Of a stretch of 64,000 nt of DNA, positions 36,404 through 43,500 are shown in pieces. Numbering within the stretch: position 1 is the first letter of the stretch; each line of letters starts with the position of its first letter. Location: assembly GCF_013085345.1 (NCBI RefSeq), contig NZ_JABFAJ010000017.1, positions 43,301-107,300 on the forward strand, read 5' to 3'. A model generated the notes under the pieces. It was not told where the DNA came from. It saw nothing but the letters and a program-made list of their open reading frames with translations, and did no database searches. Made by a program: the position numbers and the translations under genes. The DNA is from Isoptericola sediminis. GTDB lineage: Bacteria > Actinomycetota > Actinomycetes > Actinomycetales > Cellulomonadaceae.

Positions 36404-36976
36404 ATGAGCACGCCGCACGACGACTCGAACGCACCGCACCGCGACGAACCGTCCCGCCCCGACCGCCACGACACCGAGCACCACGACGCCGACCGCCGCG
36501 ACGCCGGGGCCTACGACGCCGACCGCCGCGACGCCGGGGCCTACGACGCCGGGCACCAGCAGCCGTACGCGGCCCAGGGCGCACCGGCCGCCCCCTACGC
36601 CGGCGGCACGCCCACGCAGGGGCCGGCCCCGAGCCGTGGGCTGGCGATCGCCGCGCTGGTCCTCGGCATCCTCGCGGTGCTCGGCTCGTGGATCCCGGTG
36701 CTCAACATCGGTGCCATCGTCCTCGCCATCATCGGCATCGTCCTGGGCATCATGGCGCTCGTGCAGGCGAAGCGGGGGACGGCGGCCGGCCGAGGCATGG
36801 CGCTGTTCGGCACGGTGCTGTCGGTCGTCGCGATCATCCTGGCGATCGTCGTCAACGTGTTCCTCGTGTCGACCCTCGAGGAGCAGGCCCCGGCGATCCA
36901 GCAGGAGCTGGAGCGCCAGCTCGAGGAGCAGGGCTACTCCGACGAGGAGATCGAGGAGCTGCTGGGCAACGGCTGA
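36404..36976 (+). CDS. DUF4190 domain membrane protein with repetitive Asp/Arg/His-rich N-terminus
   Basis: This 190-aa protein has a charged, His/Asp/Arg-rich N-terminus (about 50 residues) containing two exact DADRRDAGAY repeats. A Pro/Ala/Gly linker follows, then two hydrophobic segments (LAIAALVLGILAVLG; GAIVLAIIGIVLGIMALV) with a short basic loop and a third span, matching DUF4190. The C-terminus is an acidic helix (QQELERQLEEQGYSDEEIEELL). The N-terminal part is probably disordered and cytosolic. Function is unknown. The start follows GAAGGGG. Confidence 0.8.
   Translation: MSTPHDDSNAPHRDEPSRPDRHDTEHHDADRRDAGAYDADRRDAGAYDAGHQQPYAAQGAPAAPYAGGTPTQGPAPSRGLAIAALVLGILAVLGSWIPVLNIGAIVLAIIGIVLGIMALVQAKRGTAAGRGMALFGTVLSVVAIILAIVVNVFLVSTLEEQAPAIQQELERQLEEQGYSDEEIEELLGNG
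36485..36544 (+). repeat. 30-bp tandem repeat within the DUF4190 gene
   Basis: Two identical 30-bp units (36485-36514, 36515-36544) plus a partial third encode DADRRDAGAY. Because the period is a multiple of three, copy number could change without breaking the frame. Confidence 0.85.
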
Positions 36977-36999
36977 CGCCGGTCCGCACGCCCGCACGG

Positions 37000-37033
37000 C
37001 AACGCCCGGTCCGCCTCCTGGCGGACCGGGCGT
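37000..37033. terminator. bidirectional terminator
   Basis: Perfect 15-bp arms (AACGCCCGGTCCGCC and its complement) with a TCCT loop lie between the convergent DUF4190 gene (stop 36976) and methyltransferase gene (stop 37069). The outer AA/TT ends give a short T-run on each strand. Confidence 0.85.
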
Positions 37034-37068
37034 TCCCGCGTCCGGCGGCGTGGCCGGGCCACGGCTGG

Positions 37069-38037
37069 TCAGGCCCGGGCGAGCACCTCGCCGTGCAGGA
37101 CGGCGAACCAGCCGTCCGGCGCCTGGGCCCAGGCCCGCCAGTCGTGGGCGAGCTGCTCGAGGGCGACGTCGTCGGCGAGGTGGGACTCCTGCGCCTGCCG
37201 CGCGAAGTTCGACTCCACGCACCGCTCGGCCCAGACCTGGCCCCACCATTCCCGGTCCGTCGGGGTGGCGTAGCACCACGAGGACGCGCTGGGCACGGTG
37301 CCCGCGACGTCGAACCCTGCCTGCAGCACCCAGGAGAACAGCCGACGCCCGGCGTCGGGCTCGAACCCGTAGGCGCGTGTGACCTCGTGGTACAGCGTGT
37401 TCCACTCCGTGAGCCCGGCCGACTCCGGGTACCAGGCCATGGCGAGGTAGTCGGCGTCACGGGCGGCGACGAGACCGCCGGGCTTGGTGACCCGCTTCAT
37501 CTCGCGCAGCGCGGCGACGGGGTCGGACAGGTGCTGCAGGAGCTGGTGGGCGTAGACGACGTCGAAGGTGTCGTCGTCGAAGGGGAGCTCGTAGGCGTTG
37601 GCCTGCTCGAACCGGACGTTCTGCGCCCCGAGTGCGTCGGCGTGCGCCTGGGCCGCCTCGAGCACCGTCGCCGAGGCGTCGACGCCGACGACGCGCCCGC
37701 CGGCCAGCACCCGCCCGAGGTCGGTCGTCACCGTGCCCGGACCGCACCCGACGTCGAGCAGGTGCATGTCGTCCTTGAGGTGCGGCAGCAGGAACCCGGC
37801 GGAGTTCTGCGCCGTCCGGGCGCGGTGCGCGCGCAGCACCGACTCGTGGTGTCCGTGCGTGTAGGACTCCGACTCCTGGCTCGGCACCGTCTGGTGGGTG
37901 CTCGGGGCCTCGATCGCGTCGGAGAGGGCCGCGCCCGACGGCTCGTCGGAGGCGTTCCCGTTCGGGCCGTCGGCCGGGCTGCCCAGGCTCGGGGGCTCCG
38001 GGAAGTCGGGCTCGGAACCCGTCGGCAGATCACTCAT
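37069..38037 (-). CDS. UbiE-type SAM-dependent methyltransferase with disordered N-terminus
   Basis: This 322-aa protein has a first 55-60 residues rich in Pro/Ser/Asp/Gly with no fold, then a methyltransferase domain with motif I LLDVGCGPGTVT, the acidic loop VVGVDAS, and LPFDDDTFDVVYAHQLLQHL (motif II/post II). Such enzymes methylate small molecules, and the substrate is unknown. ATG 38037 lies 6 nt after TAGGTT, indicating a leaderless start. Confidence 0.85.
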   Translation of the reverse strand: MSDLPTGSEPDFPEPPSLGSPADGPNGNASDEPSGAALSDAIEAPSTHQTVPSQESESYTHGHHESVLRAHRARTAQNSAGFLLPHLKDDMHLLDVGCGPGTVTTDLGRVLAGGRVVGVDASATVLEAAQAHADALGAQNVRFEQANAYELPFDDDTFDVVYAHQLLQHLSDPVAALREMKRVTKPGGLVAARDADYLAMAWYPESAGLTEWNTLYHEVTRAYGFEPDAGRRLFSWVLQAGFDVAGTVPSASSWCYATPTDREWWGQVWAERCVESNFARQAQESHLADDVALEQLAHDWRAWAQAPDGWFAVLHGEVLARA

Positions 38038-38113
38038 GGCGCCAACCTAGTGAAGACACCCTGTCAGCACATCCCGTTTCTCACGAGACGGGACGGCTGG
38101 CAAGATCGCTGCC

Positions 38114-39256
38114 ATGCCCACGGTCCGCGAGCGCCTCCTCGGCGGTCCCGCACGCGTCGTGGGGCTCGACGTCGCCCGCGGACTGGCCGTGCTGGGCATG
38201 TTCACCGCCCACGTCGGCGTGGCCGAGGACTCGACGGCCTGGCTCACCATCGCCGACGGCCGGTCCTCGGTGCTGTTCGCCCTGGTCGCCGGCGTCTCGC
38301 TCGCCCTGGTCACGGGTGGCCCGCGGGTCCTGGCCGGTGACGTGCTGGTCCACGCGCGGGCCCGGCTGCTCGTCCGGGCCGTCCTCCTGCTCGCCCTCGT
38401 GGCGCTCCTCGACCTGCTCGGCACGCGCGTGCTGCTCATCCTGGGCTTCTACGCGGCGTACTTCGTGCTGGCGCTGCCGTTCCTCACGTGGGGGCCGCGG
38501 CGGCTGGCCGGGGCGGCGGTCGTGGTGGCCGTGGCCGGGCCGCCGGTGGCGTACTGGGGCCCGGTCGCCCTGAGCCGCGCGGGCCTGCACCCGCCGGACG
38601 ACGGGTCCGGGGCCGTCACGGACTTCCTGCTGACCGGCCACTACCCGGCGGTGGTGTGGATGGCCTACGTGTTCGCCGGGATGGCGATCGGGCGGTGCGA
38701 CCTGTCGTCGGCCCTGCTGCGCCGAGGGCTGGTGCTGGGCGGTCTGACGGCCGTGGTGGTGGGCACGCTGGCATCCTCGGCGGTCGTGGACCGGTTCGGC
38801 GGCCCCTTCGCCGTGCGTGACCAGGTCGCCGTCGCGTCCACACCCGGCTGGTCCTGGACCGATCCCTGGCCGACGGCGGCGTACCTCGCGCTGGCCGGCC
38901 CGCACGACGACAGCTGGCTGGAGGTGGTGGCCACCGGTGGGTTCGCGGTGGCCGTGGTGGGGCTGTGCCTGTCGGTGGGACGGGTCGGCGGCTGGGTGCT
39001 GTCCCCGCTGGCCGCCGTGGGGTCGATGGCGCTGACCGTCTACTCGCTGCAGATCGTGGCGATCTGGCACTGGGACCTCATCGGGTCGGCGACGAACGGG
39101 CCGCTGCTGCTGATGATCCTGGCCTCGCTGGTGGCGGCCACGCTGTGGCGGGTCTGGCTGGGCCGCGGCCCGCTGGAGCGGCTGTTCACCGCGGTGGCCC
39201 GGCGCACCGCTCCCCCGCCGCCCGCCCCGCGGGACGCCGCCGTCGGACCACGATGA
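38114..39256 (+). CDS. DUF418/DUF1624-type multi-span membrane protein
   Basis: This 380-aa integral membrane protein starts with RVVGLDVARGLAVLGMFTAHV, the signature of the heparan-alpha-glucosaminide N-acetyltransferase-like and DUF418 families, and ends with LAAVGSMALTVYSLQIV followed by RGPLERLF, typical of DUF418. About nine to ten spans are predicted. Related proteins are membrane acyltransferase-like, and no activity is proven for DUF418. ATG 38114 lies 7 nt after CAAGAT, a probable leaderless start. Confidence 0.78.
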   Translation: MPTVRERLLGGPARVVGLDVARGLAVLGMFTAHVGVAEDSTAWLTIADGRSSVLFALVAGVSLALVTGGPRVLAGDVLVHARARLLVRAVLLLALVALLDLLGTRVLLILGFYAAYFVLALPFLTWGPRRLAGAAVVVAVAGPPVAYWGPVALSRAGLHPPDDGSGAVTDFLLTGHYPAVVWMAYVFAGMAIGRCDLSSALLRRGLVLGGLTAVVVGTLASSAVVDRFGGPFAVRDQVAVASTPGWSWTDPWPTAAYLALAGPHDDSWLEVVATGGFAVAVVGLCLSVGRVGGWVLSPLAAVGSMALTVYSLQIVAIWHWDLIGSATNGPLLLMILASLVAATLWRVWLGRGPLERLFTAVARRTAPPPPAPRDAAVGPR

Positions 39257-39342
39257 CCGTTCGGCCCGCGGCGAGGGGCCGAAAGCCCCTACCCGACGGT
39301 CGCTCCCCGGCATAGCGTCGGGCCAGGACGGGGGTGAACGTG

Positions 39343-39606
39343 ATGAGTGACCGTGCGGAGCAGGACCCGGCACGACGTCAGGCGAAAGCGGCGATCGGCC
39401 TGATGTGGCACGCCGGGGTGTTCGTGATCGTCAACGGTTTCCTCTGGGCCATCGACCTGTCGATGGACCCCGGGGTGGACTGGGCCTTCTGGACCACGCT
39501 GCCGTGGGCGGTCGGCCTGGCCTTCCACGCGCTCGCGTACTTCATCGACAGCCGGCAGGTCGAGGACCGGCTGACTCGGAAGTTCGAGGAGCGCCGGGGC
39601 GGCTGA
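39343..39606 (+). CDS. 2TM domain-containing small membrane protein
   Basis: This 87-aa protein has two membrane segments (MWHAGVFVIVNGFLWAIDL and LPWAVGLAFHALAYFI) joined by a short loop, with charged termini, matching the 2TM domain family. ATG 39343 is preferred over GTG 39334 because GGGGG lies about 8 nt before it. The family is of unknown function and is often found next to sensor kinases, but none is here. Confidence 0.78.
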   Translation: MSDRAEQDPARRQAKAAIGLMWHAGVFVIVNGFLWAIDLSMDPGVDWAFWTTLPWAVGLAFHALAYFIDSRQVEDRLTRKFEERRGG

Positions 39607-39612
39607 CCCTCG

Positions 39613-40449
39613 TCAGACGGTGACCTCGCCGCGCACGGTGGTGACCGTGGAGCCACCGACCCGGACGACGTCGCCGTCGCGGCGCACGTGCACGCGCCCC
39701 CGCCGGCCGAGCACCGTGCCCTGGGAGGCGACGTAGGCCGTCGGCAGGACCGTGCCGGCGAGCCACTCCCCCAGCCCGGCGTTGAGCGAGCCGGTCACGG
39801 GGTCCTCGGCCGCACCGATCTCCGCGATGAACGCGCGCACCTCGACGTCCGCGTCGGACTCCCCCGGACCGTACGGCCCGACGACGCCGACGGCGAGGCC
39901 GCCGAGCGCGGCCGGATCGGGGCCGACGGCGAGCACCGCGGCGGCGTCGGCGAGCCGGACGCCCACCCAGCCCGGTCCGTTGTCGACCCACGCGGCGTCG
40001 ACGACGTCGGTGTCCCGGAGGCGCAGCGCCCGGACGATCCGCTCGCGGTCCGCCGGCGAGACCGGTCCCGACCGGCGCAGCGGCGGACCCGTGAACGCGA
40101 GCCCGTCCACGGTCCGCGAGACCTCGACCAGCCCGACGCCGCACTCCTGGACGACGACGTCCTCGCGACCCGGCGTCCCGCCCGCCTCGAGCCACGCGTG
40201 GGCGGTCCCGAGCGTGGGATGCCCGGCGAAGGGGAGCTCGCCGCCCGGGGTCCAGATGCGCACCCGGTAGTCGGCATCGGGGTGCGTGGCGGGCAGCAGG
40301 AAGGTGGTCTCGGACAGGTTGGTCCAGCGTGCGAAGGCGGCCATGCGCTGCTCGTCCCAGGCCCCGGCGTCGTGCACCACGGCCACGGGGTTGCCCGCCA
40401 GGGGACCGTCGCCGAAGACGTCGACCTGACGGAACGGGAAGCTCGTCAT
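39613..40449 (-). CDS. PhzF family isomerase/epimerase-like protein
   Basis: This 278-aa protein has the two-domain PhzF fold: MTSFPFRQVDVFGDGPLAGNP at the start, FTPG-type RIWTPGGELPFAGHPTLGTAHAW with the conserved His, and AEDPVTGSLNAGLGEWL in the second domain. PhzF itself isomerises an intermediate in phenazine synthesis, but most homologues, like this one, have no known substrate. ATG 40449 lies 6 nt after TACCTT (leaderless type). An upstream in-frame extension to 40716 is rejected because another gene starts there. Confidence 0.87.
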   Translation of the reverse strand: MTSFPFRQVDVFGDGPLAGNPVAVVHDAGAWDEQRMAAFARWTNLSETTFLLPATHPDADYRVRIWTPGGELPFAGHPTLGTAHAWLEAGGTPGREDVVVQECGVGLVEVSRTVDGLAFTGPPLRRSGPVSPADRERIVRALRLRDTDVVDAAWVDNGPGWVGVRLADAAAVLAVGPDPAALGGLAVGVVGPYGPGESDADVEVRAFIAEIGAAEDPVTGSLNAGLGEWLAGTVLPTAYVASQGTVLGRRGRVHVRRDGDVVRVGGSTVTTVRGEVTV

Positions 40450-40490
40450 GGCCGCAAGGTACCGCCGGACGACCCCCGGCGCCGCGCGGA

Positions 40491-40655
40491 TCAGTCCACG
40501 TAGCGCAGCAGGGTCGCGATCACGGCCGCGATCCCGACCAGCAGACCGACCGTGGTGCCGTGACGTTCCACCCACGTGTCCAGCGGGACGTGCGGCGTGG
40601 GTTCGACCTCGTCCTGGTGCGGGTCGAAGTCCGACTGCGTGCCGACGGTGGCCAT
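40491..40655 (-). CDS. small membrane protein (54 aa)
   Basis: This short protein has an acidic, Pro-rich N-terminal half and one C-terminal hydrophobic segment (TVGLLVGIAAVIATLL). The ATG is preceded by GGGAGGTGG at about 8 nt, which supports translation. It resembles tail-anchored small proteins, and no family is recognised. Confidence 0.6.
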   Translation of the reverse strand: MATVGTQSDFDPHQDEVEPTPHVPLDTWVERHGTTVGLLVGIAAVIATLLRYVD

Positions 40656-40709
40656 CGTCACCACCTCCCGTCTCCTTCCACGGTACGACGACCGCCGTAC
40701 GCTGGCCGG

Positions 40710-41645
40710 GTGACACCGCCCTCTCTCCTCGCCGGTCCCGAGGCTCTCCGCGAGCCCGTCGGGGGTGTCGTCGTGGACGGCTGGCGCGAGCCCGCGGCGG
40801 CGCACGCGCGGCGTGCCGACGCGCTCACCGCCGTCTGGCGCGCCGCCCGCGACCGGGGCGAGAAGCACGCGATCGAGGACTTCCTGTTCACCTACTACCC
40901 GACCCGCGTCAGCCACCTGCGGCGCTGGCACCCGGGCGCAGGCCGGGTGCTGCCCGGGGCGGACGAGCACGTCTCCTGGCGCTGGTACCGCACGGTGACG
41001 CTGCCCGACGGCGGCACGGGCGCCACGCTGGACACCGCGGCGTTCCTCGCCGGGCGCGGCGACACCGTGCGCTACGTCCGGTCGCTGGTGAGCGCCACGG
41101 CCGGTCGGCCCGGCACCTTCGGCTGCTTCGGGCTGCACGAGTGGGCGATGGTCTACCGCGACGCCGCGGCCGGTCGCGACCACCGGCACCCCCTGCCGCT
41201 GCGGCTGGGAGCCTCCGGCACGGACGAGGTCGTCGAGTCGCACCGCGTCGGCTGCTCGCACTACGACGCGTTCCGGTTCTTCACCCCGGAGGCGCATGAC
41301 GCCAACCAGCTCCGCCCCACCCGCGAGCGCCAGGTCGCGATGGAGCAGCCGGGCTGCCTGCACGCGAACATGGACCTGTACAAGTGGTGCCAGAAGCTCG
41401 GTCCCGCGGTGCCGGGCGAGCTGCTGCTGGACTCCTTCGAGCTGGCCCGCGACATCCGGTACACCGACATGGCGGCCTCGCCCTACGACGTCTCGGCCTA
41501 CGGCGTCGAGGCGGTCGCGATCGAGACGGCGGCGGGCAAGGTCGAGTACGTCCGGCGCCAGCGCGCCTTCGCCGAACGGGCGCAGGCGCTGCGGGGGCGG
41601 CTGCTGGACGTCTGCGACGCGCTGCTCGCCGACGACGAGGGCTGA
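40710..41645 (+). CDS. conserved actinobacterial protein, sometimes labelled 3-methyladenine DNA glycosylase
   Basis: This 311-aa soluble protein is rich in conserved aromatic and His residues: EKHAIEDFLFTYYPTRVSHLRRWHPG, GCFGLHEWAMVYR, SHYDAFRFFTP, EQPGCLHANMDLYKW. Close relatives in actinobacterial genomes carry the label 3-methyladenine DNA glycosylase, but no helix-hairpin-helix motif is visible, so I doubt it. The His/Glu/Asp pattern could bind a metal. GTG 40710 lies 6 nt after TACGCT (leaderless type). Confidence 0.72.
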   Translation: MTPPSLLAGPEALREPVGGVVVDGWREPAAAHARRADALTAVWRAARDRGEKHAIEDFLFTYYPTRVSHLRRWHPGAGRVLPGADEHVSWRWYRTVTLPDGGTGATLDTAAFLAGRGDTVRYVRSLVSATAGRPGTFGCFGLHEWAMVYRDAAAGRDHRHPLPLRLGASGTDEVVESHRVGCSHYDAFRFFTPEAHDANQLRPTRERQVAMEQPGCLHANMDLYKWCQKLGPAVPGELLLDSFELARDIRYTDMAASPYDVSAYGVEAVAIETAAGKVEYVRRQRAFAERAQALRGRLLDVCDALLADDEG

Positions 41646-41762
41646 ACCGCTCCGTGACGGCGTCGCACCGACGCTCTCGTATCACCCGAGCCCCGCGACG
41701 CCTCCCTCCAGGAAAGGGGGCCGCGGCGGCGGGCCCGGTCGAGCTCGAGGAGATGACCCGCC

Positions 41763-42638
41763 ATGGGACTCGGCAGCACGTTCGGGAAGATCGCCAAGAA
41801 GGCGAAGAAGGCAGCGAAGAAGGTCGGACGCAGCGCCCGAGGTGCGGCCAGGACGGTCGGACGCAGCGCCCGGCGCGCGTCGAGGACGACGGGCCGTGCC
41901 GCGCGACGTGCCGGTCGGGGCGTCCGCAAGGGCGCCGGCTCGGTCGGGTCCGGGGGCCTCAACGTCGTCCAGGAGACGGTGAACCGCGCCGCCGGTCTGC
42001 CGGGAGCGGCGCTCGGCGCGCTGGGCGTCCGGCCGATGAAGAAGCTGCGGCTCCGGGTGGTCGTGCTCGCGGGCGCCGACGGCGCCCCGGTGACGGGGAC
42101 GTCGGCCGCGCGCGCCCGCGAACGGGTCCGCGAGGCGGTCGAGGTCGCCGACGGGCTCTTCCGCCGCGAGGCGCGGTTCCGCCTGGTCCCTGCCGGTCGG
42201 CGGTTCGTCACCGTCGACTCCGACCCGGCGCCCGCGCCGGCCCGGCGGGTGCGCTGCAACGGCGGCGCGCTGCAGGACGACCTCACGGACGCGGGCGGAT
42301 ACTTCCGGGGTCGGGCCACGAGCAACCTCGTCGGTACGCTGACGGGCGCCGGCTCCCCGCTGACGGCGTTCGTCGTCGAGGACGTCGAGGGCAAGGCCGG
42401 GTGCTCCCTCGGCCCGCTGACGGACTACGTCACCGTGGACGACGGTGGGCTGGGCGCGCGGCGCACGCTCGCGCACGAGATCGGCCACGCCCTGGGACTC
42501 CCGCACACCGGCGGGGCGGGCAGCGCTCTCTCGGGCAGCAGCACGTCGAACCTCATGACGCCCTCCGGCCACGGGGCGAACCTCAACGACCGTCAGGTGC
42601 TGACGTTGCGCAGCTCGCGCCACGTCACCCTGCTGTGA
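41763..42638 (+). CDS. metzincin-type zinc protease with a histone-like basic N-terminal region
   Basis: This 291-aa protein carries the zinc motif HEIGHALGLPH (His238, Glu239, His242, His248) and a Met-turn candidate in TSNLM (Met265), as in metzincin proteases. The catalytic domain spans about residues 95-291. The first 57 residues contain 23 Lys/Arg, with KKAKKAAKK and repeated VGRSAR units, and resemble histone H1 tails. There is no signal peptide. The protease could bind nucleic acid, or the tail could be a propeptide or a secretion signal of unusual type. The first 117 bp after the previous gene hold no coding signal. Confidence 0.75.
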   Translation: MGLGSTFGKIAKKAKKAAKKVGRSARGAARTVGRSARRASRTTGRAARRAGRGVRKGAGSVGSGGLNVVQETVNRAAGLPGAALGALGVRPMKKLRLRVVVLAGADGAPVTGTSAARARERVREAVEVADGLFRREARFRLVPAGRRFVTVDSDPAPAPARRVRCNGGALQDDLTDAGGYFRGRATSNLVGTLTGAGSPLTAFVVEDVEGKAGCSLGPLTDYVTVDDGGLGARRTLAHEIGHALGLPHTGGAGSALSGSSTSNLMTPSGHGANLNDRQVLTLRSSRHVTLL

Positions 42639-42727
42639 GCGCGCCCCGAGGATCACCAGCTCGGCGTGCGCGGTGCGCAACCGCGGCGGTCCCGGCCGCC
42701 GGGTCGACGACCTGCCAGGATCACGAC

Positions 42728-43471
42728 ATGTCCCGCGACCTCGCCGCCCCGCCGCGCGGACCCGTCGTCGTCCCGGACGCCGTGGCCGCGCTGGCCGGTG
42801 CCGACGCCGTCGCCCCGGTGTGGCGCAACACCCTCGGTGGCCTGACCTTCCGGCTCTCCGGCGGCCAGGGCGAGCGGTACGTCAAGTGGGTGCCCACGGG
42901 GACGCCGGAGATCGACCTGGACGCCGAGGCGGAACGCCTCGTCTGGGCCGGCCGCTACACCCGGGTCCCGCGCGTCCTGGGCCGTGGTGGCGACAACGCC
43001 GGGAGCTGGCTGGTGACGGCGGCGCTGCCGGGCCGGTCCGCCGTCGACCCGTCGTGGCTGGCCCGTCCCGAGGCCGCCGTCCGCGCGATCGGCACCGGGT
43101 TACGCGCGCTGCACGACACGCTGCCCGTCGCGGACTGCCCGTTCTCCTGGAGCGTGACGGACCGGGTCGCGCGGCTCGCGTCGGCCGCACGTGCCGATGT
43201 CGGGCCCGTGCCGCCCGTCGACCGTCTCGTGGTCTGCCACGGCGACGCCTGCGCCCCCAACACCCTGGTGGCCGACGACGGCACCTGGGCCGGGCACGTC
43301 GACCTGGGCACGCTCGGGGTCGCCGATCGGTGGGCGGACCTCGCCACGGCAAGCCTGAGCCTGGGCTGGAACTACGGCGACGGGTACGAGCCGCTCTTCT
43401 TCGCGGCCTACGGCATCGAGCCCGACGCCGAGCGGATCGCCTTCTACCGCCGCCTGTGGGACGCGGCGTAG
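42728..43471 (+). CDS. aminoglycoside 3'-phosphotransferase-like kinase
   Basis: This 247-aa protein of the APH(3') family has an N-lobe Lys53 in RYVKW, and the catalytic loop HGDACAPNTL (Asp173, Asn178) and metal Asp192 in GHVDLGTLGVAD are intact. Actinobacteria carry many such kinases, and the substrate may be an aminoglycoside or an endogenous alcohol. The ATG lies 6 nt after CAGGAT in a sequence nearly the same as that upstream of the NUDIX gene at 63467. Confidence 0.83.
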   Translation: MSRDLAAPPRGPVVVPDAVAALAGADAVAPVWRNTLGGLTFRLSGGQGERYVKWVPTGTPEIDLDAEAERLVWAGRYTRVPRVLGRGGDNAGSWLVTAALPGRSAVDPSWLARPEAAVRAIGTGLRALHDTLPVADCPFSWSVTDRVARLASAARADVGPVPPVDRLVVCHGDACAPNTLVADDGTWAGHVDLGTLGVADRWADLATASLSLGWNYGDGYEPLFFAAYGIEPDAERIAFYRRLWDAA

Positions 43472-43500
43472 CGGCGGCGGGCTGACACAATGACCGCACG

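Noticed and set aside
40710..41645. 3-methyladenine DNA glycosylase
   Set aside because: The label is common on relatives, but no glycosylase motif (helix-hairpin-helix with catalytic Asp) is visible.
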